A DNA stretch of 64,000 bases, from positions 1,302,001 to 1,366,000 of the forward strand of contig NZ_CP140255.1 in assembly GCF_034479615.1 (NCBI RefSeq), given 5' to 3'. Each line of letters begins with the position of its first letter. Position 1 is the stretch's first letter. The notes beneath the pieces are model-generated. The model saw nothing but the letters and a program-made list of their open reading frames with translations, had not been told where the DNA came from and ran no database searches. The position numbers and the translations under genes are program-made. Source of the stretch: Vreelandella neptunia (lineage in GTDB: Bacteria; Pseudomonadota; Gammaproteobacteria; Pseudomonadales; Halomonadaceae). Shown one piece after another: positions 42,495 through 52,029 of the stretch.

Positions 42495-44027
42495 ATGCAG
42501 AGTGAAAAAAGTGTTTCCTCCCAAGGGCCGTGGTCTGAGCCTTTGGGGTGTAGCCGTTGGCAGCGCGTGTTTGGCGGGGCGCTACTCGGTGGTTTTGTGG
42601 TGTTCATGCTTGCGCAGCATGCGCTGGTGTTTCCTTATCACGATGACTGGGGGTACGCCACGCTAACGTATACCACCGAGGTGGGGGCTGGTATTGGGCG
42701 CCATTTTACCCAATTCGATTTAATCCGCTTTTTGTACAGTGAATACTGGAACTGGTCAGGCCGATTTTTCCCCTTCTATCTGCAAATTAATCTATTTTCC
42801 TGGGGAATTGAGTCTGTAAGGGTTGTACAAGTTTTTGTACTTGCCGTGATGGTGGTGAGTGCAACCGCGGCTGCTCGAAAAGGGGAGCCATGGCATCCGG
42901 TATTACTGGTGCCTGTTGTTTACCTATTGGCGTTGCCAGAATTTGTCACTACTAGTGGCTTGTATTGGTTTTCTGCTTCAATCGCTTATGTTTGGGGTTT
43001 GGCGCTGTTTGGTTTGGCAACCTGGCGTGTTGCTCGCAATGGACGGCTGGACTGGTTAGCTACGCTGCTTTATGCGTTGGCCGCTTTATTTCATGAGCAA
43101 ATGGCTGTTGCTATGCCAGCCTTTGTTTTGACCTATGGCGTGCTGCAGTTTTTAGCCCAACGGAGCTGGGAGGGCGCAGGTCTGTGGTTGTGTCGGCTGT
43201 GCATCACTATTGGTGCAGGGGCGTTGGTTATTTTTGCTCCAGGTAATTTTGTGCGTCGTGCAGTCTCTCATTACCCCCATGAAGGGGTCGTTGATACACT
43301 CTTAGCTAATGTTCAAGTGATGAACCAGCTAATATTGCATCCTGAGGGGCGCTTGGCGCTATTAGCCTGGCTAGCTGCAGGTATAGTTTATGGAGCCTTG
43401 CTGTTCACTCGCCATGCTAAAACTACCTTTGTGGCTGCAGGCTTGAGTGTTGGAACGCTATTGCTGGCATTACCCGCTTGGCAGGGGTTAACGTTATTTT
43501 TCCCAGCTTTGTTGTTACTATTCGGCGTTGTATTAATGCTGGGAGTTTGGTGGCATCGTGTTCCTGTTGCTATTGCTGCTGCGTTCTTTGCAGCGGTTGC
43601 CTCTTTGGTGCTGCTGCTGTTGGCACCAGTGGTTGCTTCCCGTGCACTACTGACTTTTTACTGCTTAATGTTAATACCGCTTACTTATGCGGGTGCCTTG
43701 GTATTTCGTTTTAGTCCTCTATTAATGGTGGTGGTATTGATGGCATTTGCTGTGCCCGCAGCCAATAAAGCTGGGGCGGTTTATGAGGGGTATGCCCAAA
43801 ATGCCCCGACCCATCAACTCAATGGGGCTAAGTTGTTGGCAGCAGGTATGGAGGCTGAAGTGGGGAGGGTACCTGACCAACTGGTTTTGTATCGGCTACC
43901 GAATGATCGCTTTGCTGAAACAATGCCTTACCAGCGTGAGCTGGTCGAAACGTGGATGCGGCGTTACTACCAAGTACCAGAAGGGGTGAACATTGAATGG
44001 CAAGCGCCCCTGGACTTGAGACAATAG
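42495..44027 (+). CDS. Polytopic membrane glucosyltransferase-type protein (DUF6056-like)
   Basis: 510 residues with about ten transmembrane helices. The first periplasmic loop carries an acidic motif FPYHDDWGYATLTY followed by FLYSEYWNWSGRFFPFYLQI, typical of GT-C type transferases. It is the third gene after GtrA and GtrB, where Gtr systems encode the specific transferase that adds the lipid-carried sugar to O-antigen. Specificity cannot be read from sequence. The DUF6056 label is tentative. Confidence 0.65.
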   Translation: MQSEKSVSSQGPWSEPLGCSRWQRVFGGALLGGFVVFMLAQHALVFPYHDDWGYATLTYTTEVGAGIGRHFTQFDLIRFLYSEYWNWSGRFFPFYLQINLFSWGIESVRVVQVFVLAVMVVSATAAARKGEPWHPVLLVPVVYLLALPEFVTTSGLYWFSASIAYVWGLALFGLATWRVARNGRLDWLATLLYALAALFHEQMAVAMPAFVLTYGVLQFLAQRSWEGAGLWLCRLCITIGAGALVIFAPGNFVRRAVSHYPHEGVVDTLLANVQVMNQLILHPEGRLALLAWLAAGIVYGALLFTRHAKTTFVAAGLSVGTLLLALPAWQGLTLFFPALLLLFGVVLMLGVWWHRVPVAIAAAFFAAVASLVLLLLAPVVASRALLTFYCLMLIPLTYAGALVFRFSPLLMVVVLMAFAVPAANKAGAVYEGYAQNAPTHQLNGAKLLAAGMEAEVGRVPDQLVLYRLPNDRFAETMPYQRELVETWMRRYYQVPEGVNIEWQAPLDLRQ

Positions 44028-44112
44028 CCTAATAGCTATCAGCCAAACTGCATGGTAAGCGCAATGCACATGTGCTTTGGACGAATTAAACACTTGGACG
44101 TGGTGGTTTAAC

Positions 44113-45171
44113 ATGAAAATTTTAGTCACTGGTGGGGCCGGTTTTATCGGCTCAGCGGTTATACGTTATTTGATCCAATCCACTGAGCACCATGTGGTCA
44201 ATGTGGATGCCCTTACCTATGCTGGTAATTTGGAGTCTCTTACCGAGGTAGAGGGTAGTGACCGCTATGCGTTTGAGCAGGCGGATATTGGCGATGTTTC
44301 CCGCATGGTCGCTATTTTTGATCACTACCAACCGGATGCTGTGATGCACCTGGCGGCGGAGTCCCACGTGGATCGCTCGATAGACGGCCCCGCGGCGTTT
44401 ATCCAGACCAATATTGTAGGCACTTATTCGCTTTTAGAAGTTGCACGGCACTACTGGAAGGGCTTGCAAAAAAGTGCACCTGACAAAGCCGCTGCTTTTC
44501 GCTTTCACCATATCTCTACCGATGAAGTGTACGGTGATCTAGAAGGGCCGGAAGAGCTTTTTACCGAAGAGACGCCTTACGCGCCCAGCTCTCCCTATTC
44601 TGCCAGTAAAGCAAGTTCTGACCACCTGGTGCGCGCTTGGTTGCGTACCTTTGGTTTACCGGTGTTGGTTACCAATTGCTCGAATAACTACGGGCCTTAT
44701 CACTTTCCTGAAAAGCTTATTCCCTTGATGATTTTGAACGCCTTGGCAGGTAAGCCACTGCCGGTCTATGGCAATGGCCAGCAGGTTCGGGATTGGCTTT
44801 ATGTTGAAGACCATGCGCGTGCATTGGTGAAGGTTGTCACCGAAGGCGTCGTTGGGGAAACCTATAATATTGGGGGACACAACGAGAAAGCCAATCTTGA
44901 AGTGGTCGAAACGCTATGTGACCTGCTTCAAGAGCTGGTGCCTGCGGAGCGTTCATATCGGGATTTGATTGCCTTTGTGCAAGACCGTCCTGGCCACGAC
45001 CTGCGCTATGCCATTGATGCCAGCAAAATTGAGCGAGAGCTAGGCTGGCGCCCGGAGGAGACGTTTGAGACCGGATTGCGCAAAACCGTGCAGTGGTATT
45101 TGGATAACCGGGAGTGGTGGCAGCGGGTTCAGGATGGCAGCTACCAGGGCGAACGTTTGGGGAGTTTGTAG
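44113..45171 (+). CDS. rfbB: dTDP-glucose 4,6-dehydratase
   Basis: 352 residues from the ATG at 44113 ([14 protein letters not shown]); the upstream in-frame ATG adds 12 unlikely residues. The NAD-binding GGAGFIGS, the [15 protein letters not shown] motif, STDEVYGDL and the catalytic YSASK are those of RmlB/RfbB. It is the second step of dTDP-L-rhamnose synthesis. It leads the set with rfbD, rfbA and rfbC, separated from rfbD by a REP-like element. Confidence 0.95.
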   Translation: MKILVTGGAGFIGSAVIRYLIQSTEHHVVNVDALTYAGNLESLTEVEGSDRYAFEQADIGDVSRMVAIFDHYQPDAVMHLAAESHVDRSIDGPAAFIQTNIVGTYSLLEVARHYWKGLQKSAPDKAAAFRFHHISTDEVYGDLEGPEELFTEETPYAPSSPYSASKASSDHLVRAWLRTFGLPVLVTNCSNNYGPYHFPEKLIPLMILNALAGKPLPVYGNGQQVRDWLYVEDHARALVKVVTEGVVGETYNIGGHNEKANLEVVETLCDLLQELVPAERSYRDLIAFVQDRPGHDLRYAIDASKIERELGWRPEETFETGLRKTVQWYLDNREWWQRVQDGSYQGERLGSL

Positions 45172-45197
45172 CTCTTAACGCAGTGTTGGTGGCCTAG

Positions 45198-45287
45198 CGG
45201 TCGCGAGCTAAAGCTACCTCCCACTGGTGGTTTGTTCAGGCTGCTAGCCAATGGTCTCGAGCTAACGCAGCCTCCCACCGGTGCGGT
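45198..45287. repeat. Isolated REP-like element pair
   Basis: Between rfbB and rfbD are two same-strand copies of the motif GTCGCGAGCTAAAGCTACCT / GTCTCGAGCTAACGCAGCCT, each followed by CCCAC. They belong to the family forming the arrays at 29231 and 53067. Confidence 0.75.
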
Positions 45288-45337
45288 GTTTAGGCTGTTA
45301 AGATGATGAAATCAAATGTTTTATAAAGGAATGGGTT

Positions 45338-46237
45338 ATGAAGGTGCTTATCACCGGCGGTAACGGCCAGGTAGGGTTTGAGCTGCGCCGTCAACTGGCC
45401 ACCCTAGGCGAGATATTAGCACCTAGCAGGGCGTCGCTTGACCTCTCGGACGCTGACGCAGTAAGTGCTTACTTGGCTCAGCATCAGCCGGATGTGGTGG
45501 TGAATGCAGCCGCTTATACGGCGGTGGACAACGCCGAAACGGATCAAGCATTGGCAACGCGGTTAAACGCCGAACTGCCCGCTCAACTGGCGGCATACTG
45601 CCAGAAGCGTAACTGCTGGTTGGTGCATTACTCTTCCGATTATGTATACAGCGGTGAAGGTAGCGCCCTTTGGCGCGAAGATGATGCAACGGGCCCCTGT
45701 AATGTTTATGGCGCTACTAAGTTGGCGGGTGATAAGGCTATAGCTGCCAGCGGTTGCCAGCATCTGATTTTTCGTACCAGTTGGGTATACAGCGCTTTCG
45801 GGAAGAGTTTCTTATCTACCATGCTGCGTTTAGGCGCTGAACGCTCTGCCCTGAGTATTGTCAGTGACCAAGTGGGCGCACCAACCCCCGCACGCCTAAT
45901 TGCGCTGGTTACCCAGCAGGTGTTAACTGCCTTACAATTTAAGACTTCCAGTCATGATATTGGGAGCGGTGTGTATCATTTGGCCCCCAAAGGGGAAGTC
46001 AGTTGGCACGGGTTCGCCTGCGAGATTTTCCAATTGGCAGGTAATATAGGGTTACCGCTAACGATTACTTCCGAGAGTGTTAGCGCTATCCCTACCCGTG
46101 ATTACCCAACTCCTGCTGCTCGCCCGCTTAACTCGCGGCTGGCAGTGGATAAACTAGAAAAAGCGTTGGGAATTGAGATGCCCAGTTGGCAGAGCCAGTT
46201 GGCGCTTACCGTGGAAGAAATAGCAAGCTCGCGCTAA
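45338..46237 (+). CDS. rfbD: dTDP-4-dehydrorhamnose reductase
   Basis: 299 residues behind AAAGGAATG. Landmarks: [14 protein letters not shown] (NADPH site), [21 protein letters not shown] and YGATKLAG (catalytic Tyr/Lys), RTSWVYS. It is the last step in dTDP-L-rhamnose formation. The rfbA start follows 34 bases on. Confidence 0.95.
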   Translation: MKVLITGGNGQVGFELRRQLATLGEILAPSRASLDLSDADAVSAYLAQHQPDVVVNAAAYTAVDNAETDQALATRLNAELPAQLAAYCQKRNCWLVHYSSDYVYSGEGSALWREDDATGPCNVYGATKLAGDKAIAASGCQHLIFRTSWVYSAFGKSFLSTMLRLGAERSALSIVSDQVGAPTPARLIALVTQQVLTALQFKTSSHDIGSGVYHLAPKGEVSWHGFACEIFQLAGNIGLPLTITSESVSAIPTRDYPTPAARPLNSRLAVDKLEKALGIEMPSWQSQLALTVEEIASSR

Positions 46238-46271
46238 GTCGTGCGTGCGCAATGAGCAAGGAGCAACAACG

Positions 46272-47156
46272 ATGCAACGTAAAGGCATTATTTTAGCGGG
46301 GGGCAGCGGTACTCGTTTACACCCCATCACCCGCGGTGTTTCAAAACAACTGCTGCCGATATATGACAAGCCGATGATCTATTATCCGATCTCGGTATTG
46401 ATGCTGGCTGGTATCCGGGAAATTTTAATTATCTCTACCCCGGAAGACCTGCCCCAGTATGAAAACCTTTTGGGCAATGGCGATACGTTCGGCGTACGTT
46501 TTGAGTATGCCGTGCAGCCTTCGCCTGATGGTCTGGCCCAGGCGTTTCTTATTGGTGAATCGTTTATCGGAGATGCGCCGGTGTGCCTGGTGCTCGGCGA
46601 TAACATTTTCCATGGTCAGCACTTTTCTGAGCAGCTCAAGCGTGCGTCTGCCCAAGCGAGTGGGGCATCGGTATTTGGTTATCTGGTCAAAGACCCCGAG
46701 CGTTTTGGTGTTGTGGAGTTTGATGCTGATGGTAAAGCAGTTTCCATTGAGGAAAAGCCTGCCAAACCGAAGTCGCCTTACGCGGTGACCGGTCTCTATT
46801 TTTATGACAATGATGTGGTTGAAATTGCTCGCCAGGTGAAGCCTTCTGATCGGGGGGAGCTGGAAATCACTAGCATCAATAATGCCTATTTAGAGCGTGG
46901 CGACCTACGTGTTGAGCGCTTGGGCCGTGGTTTCGCATGGCTGGACACCGGCACTCACGATAGCCTGCTGGAGGCTAGCCAGTATGTGCAAACTATTGAG
47001 CATCGCCAGGGTTTGAAAGTGGCATGTTTAGAAGAGATAGCGTGGCAGCAAGGGTGGTTAAGCGATGAAGCTCTGCGTGAAAGCGCCACCGCGCTTGCGA
47101 AAACCGGTTACGGACAATATTTGCTTCACCGTTTAGATGCTAAAGGGGGCTATTAA
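46272..47156 (+). CDS. rfbA: Glucose-1-phosphate thymidylyltransferase
   Basis: 294 residues from the ATG at 46272 behind [23 protein letters not shown] is the nucleotidyltransferase signature, followed by [17 protein letters not shown] and VLGDNIFHG. It makes dTDP-glucose from glucose-1-phosphate and dTTP, the first step of the rhamnose pathway. The stop and the start of rfbC share a base (TAATG). Confidence 0.95.
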   Translation: MQRKGIILAGGSGTRLHPITRGVSKQLLPIYDKPMIYYPISVLMLAGIREILIISTPEDLPQYENLLGNGDTFGVRFEYAVQPSPDGLAQAFLIGESFIGDAPVCLVLGDNIFHGQHFSEQLKRASAQASGASVFGYLVKDPERFGVVEFDADGKAVSIEEKPAKPKSPYAVTGLYFYDNDVVEIARQVKPSDRGELEITSINNAYLERGDLRVERLGRGFAWLDTGTHDSLLEASQYVQTIEHRQGLKVACLEEIAWQQGWLSDEALRESATALAKTGYGQYLLHRLDAKGGY

Positions 47157-47707
47157 TGCTGGTTGAAAAAACGTCATTGCCTGATGTGTTAATTTTAACC
47201 CCCAAAGTGTTTGGCGATGCCCGGGGCTTTTTTATGGAGAGCTTCAACCAAAAAGCGTTTGAACAGGCCACGGGTTGCAAGCGTGATTTCGTTCAGGATA
47301 ACCACTCGCGCTCCCGCCAGGGTGTGCTGCGTGGCATCCATTACCAACTGGAGCAGCCCCAGGGCAAGCTGGTGAGGGTTGTGCAGGGTAGCGTGTGGGA
47401 TGTGGCGGTCGATCTTCGCCGCGATTCTGCTCATTTCGGCCAGTGGGTCGGCGTAGAGCTTTCGGCTGAAAACAGCCGTCAGCTCTGGGTGCCTGAGGGT
47501 TTTGGTCACGCCTTTGTGGTGCTTTCGGAAACGGCGGATTTTTTATACAAGACGACTGATTATTACCATCCCGAATCTGAGCGATGTATCCGTTTTGATG
47601 ATCCTGAGCTGGCCATTGAGTGGCCAGAACTACCCGTTGAGTTTTCGCTCTCTGAAAAAGATCAGGCGGGTAGCACGTTTTCTAAGGCAGATGTTTATAA
47701 ACGTTAG
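47156..47707 (+). CDS. rfbC: dTDP-4-dehydrorhamnose 3,5-epimerase
   Basis: 183 residues, normal length. GVLRGIHYQLEQPQGKLVRV with the catalytic His, SVWDVAVDLR, and VPEGFGHAF are those of RmlC/RfbC. It completes the four-gene dTDP-L-rhamnose set. Overlap with rfbA indicates coupling. Confidence 0.95.
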   Translation: MLVEKTSLPDVLILTPKVFGDARGFFMESFNQKAFEQATGCKRDFVQDNHSRSRQGVLRGIHYQLEQPQGKLVRVVQGSVWDVAVDLRRDSAHFGQWVGVELSAENSRQLWVPEGFGHAFVVLSETADFLYKTTDYYHPESERCIRFDDPELAIEWPELPVEFSLSEKDQAGSTFSKADVYKR

Positions 47708-47715
47708 CAGTGGCG

Positions 47716-47985
47716 TTACCACTGCCAGGTAACCCCTGCGCTGATCACATCCAGATCAAACCCTGGTAGGTTGTCGGTTTCACCCGCATCGAAGTGGCGG
47801 GTGAAACGCCCGCGCAGGGAGAGCTGTTTGGTAATAGCCAGCTGCGCCCCCACTCTCAGATTAGGCACCCATCGCCGAAATGTTGAATCACCGCTGAAGA
47901 GGCCCCCCACACTCGATAGTTGGCTTTAGCGGTTTCGGCCTGAACCCTAAGACGCAAAATGGCCGATTAAGATTAAACCCACTTT
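47716..47985 (-). pseudogene. C-terminal remnant of an outer-membrane beta-barrel protein
   Basis: The open minus-strand frame reads AILRLRVQAETAKANY, then LRVGAQLAITKQLSLRGRFT and ends DVISAGVTWQW. Alternating strand pattern and a terminal aromatic residue fit the last barrel strands of an outer-membrane protein. There is no start and the frame is closed by a stop at its left end, so only the 3' end remains. Confidence 0.5.
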
Positions 47986-48197
47986 AGGTGACATATAACC
48001 TTTTCTTAATGCATTCTTATTGATGTCTACAGTAGGTGCTGCTTAATCGTTAATTTAAAGTTAAATCTGAGTGCCCTTAAACGCTTTATAGATGATGGCG
48101 GGCTTTTTCGTGTTTTTTTGTGAAAAAAATTGTATAAATGTGGTAACAGTAATGGGCAGAGTGTTAGATAAAGTAACTTTTTGTTTGAGGACTGCCC

Positions 48198-48908
48198 ATG
48201 CCAACTTGGTATTCACACCTAGTGCTTTTGGACTACGCCGAACATGCGAATTTAGGCTGGAATGGCGACAAAGCTGAGGCGTTGAAGCATGATTGCACAT
48301 GGCTTCCCGTCAGCCTGAGTGAGATGGCGCAGGCATCAGCCCATCTTCCAATCGTCATAATGCGCTGTGAGCAGCGTTGGCTAATAGTCGTCGTGACTAA
48401 CGATATTTTCCTATCGAGTATTAGGGGTAGAAACACTGAGCCGCTGAAGCACGTGTTTGTACCCCAAAGTGCGCAAGTATATCCATTTTCTCTCATGCTT
48501 TTAGAGGCTTCCAAAAGTGGTTTTCAGCTAGGTATCGACAAGCGGTGTATTGTCCCGCTTGAAGATACGGAGGCTTTGCCTCTCTTTAGTGCAAATCGTG
48601 GTTATTCGGAAGCGGTAATGGATCGGTTTCATTTACTCCACCGCTTAAAGATAGACAGTGAAATAGTCCATAGCGCCTGCGAACTTTTAGCAAAAAAGGG
48701 GGTGTTGATACTTATTTCTGAAACAGAAAAAATAATGGGAAACAATAAGGAGCGTGATAGGCCAATTTATCGCGTTGATATTGATGCCATTGCTCGGTTA
48801 TCCCGCGAAGATTTTGCAGACCTGCAAATGCATCATGCCATGGAATTAGCGGCCTATCAGCATAGTTCTCTGTTCCATGCGGGATGTTTAAATCAAGATG
48901 CTAATTAA
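48198..48908 (+). CDS. Divergent SapC-like protein
   Basis: 236 residues with GAGGA seven bases before the ATG. It keeps the SapC plan in weak form: an N-terminal LGW...LPVSLSEMAQASAHLPIVI, a central VYPFSLMLLEASKSGF and a C-terminal PIYRVDIDAIARLSREDFAD. It is far from the copies at 3232 and 27734 and not next to an S-layer-like gene. The following MBL gene begins 75 bases downstream. Low GC of the 47.9-48.2 kb leader suggests acquisition. Function unknown. Confidence 0.6.
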   Translation: MPTWYSHLVLLDYAEHANLGWNGDKAEALKHDCTWLPVSLSEMAQASAHLPIVIMRCEQRWLIVVVTNDIFLSSIRGRNTEPLKHVFVPQSAQVYPFSLMLLEASKSGFQLGIDKRCIVPLEDTEALPLFSANRGYSEAVMDRFHLLHRLKIDSEIVHSACELLAKKGVLILISETEKIMGNNKERDRPIYRVDIDAIARLSREDFADLQMHHAMELAAYQHSSLFHAGCLNQDAN

Positions 48909-48983
48909 AAATTGCTTTTTATTTGTTTTTATTGCATCGTCAATTGGCTATTAGAGGTACTGTTTGGAAAGCGAGTAATAGCG

Positions 48984-50414
48984 ATGAATACACCCGAAAA
49001 CTCTCTATCCACGATCATTCATCGAGGCGGTGCTAGCGGTGTTACTGGTAGCTGTCATCAGCTTATCGTCAATAGTGAGTCTTCACTACTCATAGATTGT
49101 GGCTTGTTTCAGGGGGAGGACGCACAGCAGGATAGTTTCGAACAACTCACTATCGGATTTGATATCTCGACTGTCAAAGCCTTAGTGATAACCCATGTGC
49201 ATATTGATCACGTAGGGCGTTTGCCTTACTTGTTAGCCGCTGGTTTTAATGGGCCCATTTTGTGTTCAAAGCCCTCGGCTAAACTACTGCCATTGGTCAT
49301 TGAAGACGCGTTGAAAATTGGCTTTACCCGAAATGCGCGCCGCCTCATTGAACAATTTTTACAGCGGGTCGATGAGCAGTTGGTGCCTCTGGATTATGCT
49401 AAATGGCACACTTTAGAAGCTACTTCCTCTTTAAAGATCAAGGTTAAGCTGCAGCGTGCAGGGCATATTTTGGGGTCAAGCTATGTGGAAGTTTCCCTAC
49501 GCGAAACAAATTCGAAACGCCGTGAACGCTTGGTCTTTTCCGGAGACTTGGGCGCCGCTAACTCTCCACTACTACCCGCGCCTAAGTCGCCGTCAAGAGC
49601 TGATGTGCTGGTGCTTGAGTCAACCTATGGAGATCGGCTGCATGAGGGGCGTAACGAAAGGGCGGCGCTACTAAAGCGGGCCATTGAGCAGGCGCTAGAG
49701 AATAAAGGTACTGTGATTATTCCTGCCTTTAGTATTGGCCGAACTCAGGAGTTGCTATACGAGCTGGAGACTATTATTCATCGTGCGGGCAGAGGCTCTC
49801 TCTGGCAGTCGCTAGAGATTATTGTGGATTCGCCGCTGGCCGCTCGGTTTACTCAGGTATACCGTGATTTAAAACCATTTTGGGATGATGAAGCGCAAAA
49901 GCTGATAAAGGCTGGGCGTCATCCGCTCAATTTTGATGCGCTGTATACCGTGGATAACCATACAGCACATGAACAAACAGTGCGCTATTTGGCCGAAAGT
50001 GGCCGGCCTGCGGTGGTGATTGCGGCGAGCGGTATGTGCGCCGGTGGGCGGGTGGTAAATTATTTAAAAGCCATGTTGGGCGACCCGCGTCATCAGGTGC
50101 TGTTTGTGGGTTATCAGGGGGCGGGCACGCCAGGGCGTGATATCCAGCGCTATGGGCCTGAGGGTGGCTGGGTAATGCTGGATGGCGAGCGTTACGATAT
50201 TCGCGCGGGGATTACGACTATTAACGGTTACTCCGCCCACGCAGATCAACGGGATTTATTAACTTTTATCAAAAGAATGCGTCATTGGCCTAAAGCAATC
50301 CGTTTGGTGCACGGTGACACATCTGCAAAACTGGCGCTTAAGGCTGCCATCGAAGCAATGGCGGATAAGCATCAACAACCTATAACCGTGAATTTACCTG
50401 AGAATTCTGTATAG
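48984..50414 (+). CDS. Beta-CASP metallo-beta-lactamase fold nuclease
   Basis: 476 residues from the ATG at 48984 (MNTPENSLSTIIHRG). The zinc site THVHIDHVGRLPYL, FSGDLG and YSAHADQ, together with the beta-CASP insert (IIPAFSIGRTQELLYELE, IAASGMCAGGRVVNYL), define the RNA-processing MBL family related to CPSF/YsH1 nucleases. It presumably cleaves RNA; substrate unknown. It may be co-transcribed with the SapC-like gene upstream. Confidence 0.9.
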   Translation: MNTPENSLSTIIHRGGASGVTGSCHQLIVNSESSLLIDCGLFQGEDAQQDSFEQLTIGFDISTVKALVITHVHIDHVGRLPYLLAAGFNGPILCSKPSAKLLPLVIEDALKIGFTRNARRLIEQFLQRVDEQLVPLDYAKWHTLEATSSLKIKVKLQRAGHILGSSYVEVSLRETNSKRRERLVFSGDLGAANSPLLPAPKSPSRADVLVLESTYGDRLHEGRNERAALLKRAIEQALENKGTVIIPAFSIGRTQELLYELETIIHRAGRGSLWQSLEIIVDSPLAARFTQVYRDLKPFWDDEAQKLIKAGRHPLNFDALYTVDNHTAHEQTVRYLAESGRPAVVIAASGMCAGGRVVNYLKAMLGDPRHQVLFVGYQGAGTPGRDIQRYGPEGGWVMLDGERYDIRAGITTINGYSAHADQRDLLTFIKRMRHWPKAIRLVHGDTSAKLALKAAIEAMADKHQQPITVNLPENSV

Positions 50415-50451
50415 GCTGTTGTGCTTTATCGTGGGAGTGACTTTCTGTTGC

Positions 50452-51042
50452 TTACCAGCCCCCCTGGCCCTCTAACAGACTGCGGGTGTTGTTATTGAGC
50501 GGTAGGCGAAAATCGGCACTGCCAAGCACCATAGCATCGCCTGCCCGCACCACGCGAGCACTCACATAGACGTAGTCCTGCCCTTGTGCGTAGGTGCCCA
50601 TCAATATTGAGCGGGCGTTGTGCTGTGCGGTTAGGCGCTGAACTTGGCGTGAAAGAATTAGTTCGCCCACGCTCTCTTCGATAAACATGCTGTCGCGCAT
50701 TTTGACTTCGCGTACCTGCATACCCTGGCGGGCCAGTGCGGAGGCCATAATTTCGGAGCTGATACGCCCAAGCGTAGATGACTGGCTTAGGTTGTCGATG
50801 CTCACAAAAGTGGCGGCAATCATGGGGCTATAGCGTGTGAGCTCTGGATTACTGGCAACCATCTGTTCAGCAGCGGCATGAACCAATGCAGAGAGATCGG
50901 GTTCCGGTTCAGCGGGTCTGTTGTTAGCATTACCCAGCGCGCTGCAGCCAGCCAGGAACAGTAGCGCTATGCTCATGGCCATCCCACGAGCAGCATGGCT
51001 GATAGAGCGAGCGCGGCAAGTCGTTAAAAGTGTCATCAGCAT
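50452..51042 (-). CDS. FlgO-like outer membrane lipoprotein
   Basis: 196 residues from the ATG at 51042, five bases after the stop of the upstream gene. A signal with lipobox FLAGC is followed by a FlgO-type domain (LVHAAAEQMVASNPELTRY, FVSIDNLSQSSTLGR, SEIMASALARQGMQV). FlgO of Vibrio is an outer-membrane protein linked to flagellar function, but no flagellar genes are nearby, so a general envelope role is possible. Confidence 0.65.
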   Translation of the reverse strand: MLMTLLTTCRARSISHAARGMAMSIALLFLAGCSALGNANNRPAEPEPDLSALVHAAAEQMVASNPELTRYSPMIAATFVSIDNLSQSSTLGRISSEIMASALARQGMQVREVKMRDSMFIEESVGELILSRQVQRLTAQHNARSILMGTYAQGQDYVYVSARVVRAGDAMVLGSADFRLPLNNNTRSLLEGQGGW

Positions 51043-51046
51043 GAAG

Positions 51047-51784
51047 TTACCACGTATCAGTAAGAGGAACGGAGGGTGTGGTAGGTGCCTGAGGCACGCG
51101 GTGCGGGGCATATTGACGACGATCACCGGCATTGATGTAGTAAATGTTGGACGAAGAGTAGAGAATTCGCTCGCCATCGATAATTTGTGTGGTCACGATG
51201 ATCTCTTCGTCACCGGTGTGTGTCCAACTACCGCTGGTGGTATCGGCAAGCATGGCGGCGGGGATTAGCCCCAAAGCAGGTTCGGCCCACTGATTATAGG
51301 GAATGGTGGCCACGGCGATACCTGCGGTGAGTGCGGTAAAAGCACCGACGGGCGGGCGGATAAAACCACGATCCCGGTGTTCGACGACTTCGACATCAAA
51401 GGTGATGTTGGCACTGTTCGCAGTAGGTACGGTGGTGAGGTTAGCGCCACGCGATACCAGCTCGCTGGTCAGTAGCGCGCGAAAGCCGCGTCCAAATTCA
51501 CCGCCGCTGTAAGCGTGCAGTGCTTCATTGTCGGGTTCGCTAATGTGTAAATCGCGATTGCGAACGCGCTCGCGTTGCAAAATGCTGGTAGCTTCATGAC
51601 GGGCCAGCACATCCCAGTGGTGGGCAGCCTGCATACGCTGCTGTTCTGTATAGGGGTAGGTCGTGGCGATCGGCGCTTGGGATGTGTTGGCATAAAAGCA
51701 GCCGCTGAGCATTAGGCTTGCCAGCCCCAAACTTACAGGGCGTATGCAATTGGATAATGGAAATAATCTGGGACGAGTGCGCAC
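51047..51784 (-). CDS. Envelope lipoprotein of unknown function
   Basis: 245 residues with a lipoprotein signal (LGLASLMLSGCFYA). The mature part has FGRGFRALLTSELVSRGANL, NITFDVEVVEHRDR, two weak hydrophobic stretches (AFTALTAGIAVATIPY) and a C-terminal IIVTTQIIDGERILYSSSNI. It precedes the FlgO-like gene in one operon. I do not recognise a named family. Confidence 0.65.
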   Translation of the reverse strand: MRTRPRLFPLSNCIRPVSLGLASLMLSGCFYANTSQAPIATTYPYTEQQRMQAAHHWDVLARHEATSILQRERVRNRDLHISEPDNEALHAYSGGEFGRGFRALLTSELVSRGANLTTVPTANSANITFDVEVVEHRDRGFIRPPVGAFTALTAGIAVATIPYNQWAEPALGLIPAAMLADTTSGSWTHTGDEEIIVTTQIIDGERILYSSSNIYYINAGDRRQYAPHRVPQAPTTPSVPLTDTW

Positions 51785-51848
51785 CTGCTGGTTCCTTTTT
51801 CGCTACAAAACGGCTTTTGATAGACTGTTTGCCATGCTTAGCTTGCCA

Positions 51849-51985
51849 TGTCCGATTCAGCGTATCTAATTTCGACGTGTCTAATTTTTAAGCACCTGAT
51901 TTTGAAGTACCTGGTTCGATATCACTAATTATAAGCGACTGATTTGACATGCCTAGCTTGATGAGCCTGATTCGTCATATTTAGC
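51849..51985. repeat. Degenerate 14-16-bp tandem motif between divergent genes
   Basis: About nine imperfect units with a core like CTRATTYNNA follow one another: TCCGATTCAG, ATCTAATTTCG, GTCTAATTTTT, ACCTGATTTTG, ACCTGGTTCGA, CACTAATTATA, GACTGATTTGA, GCCTAGCTTGA, GCCTGATTCG. They fill the gap between the lipoprotein operon and the MotB-like gene. Confidence 0.5.
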
Positions 51986-52029
51986 TAAATCGGCCACGAG
52001 GTTAAAAACTTTAATGAGCGATAATACCC

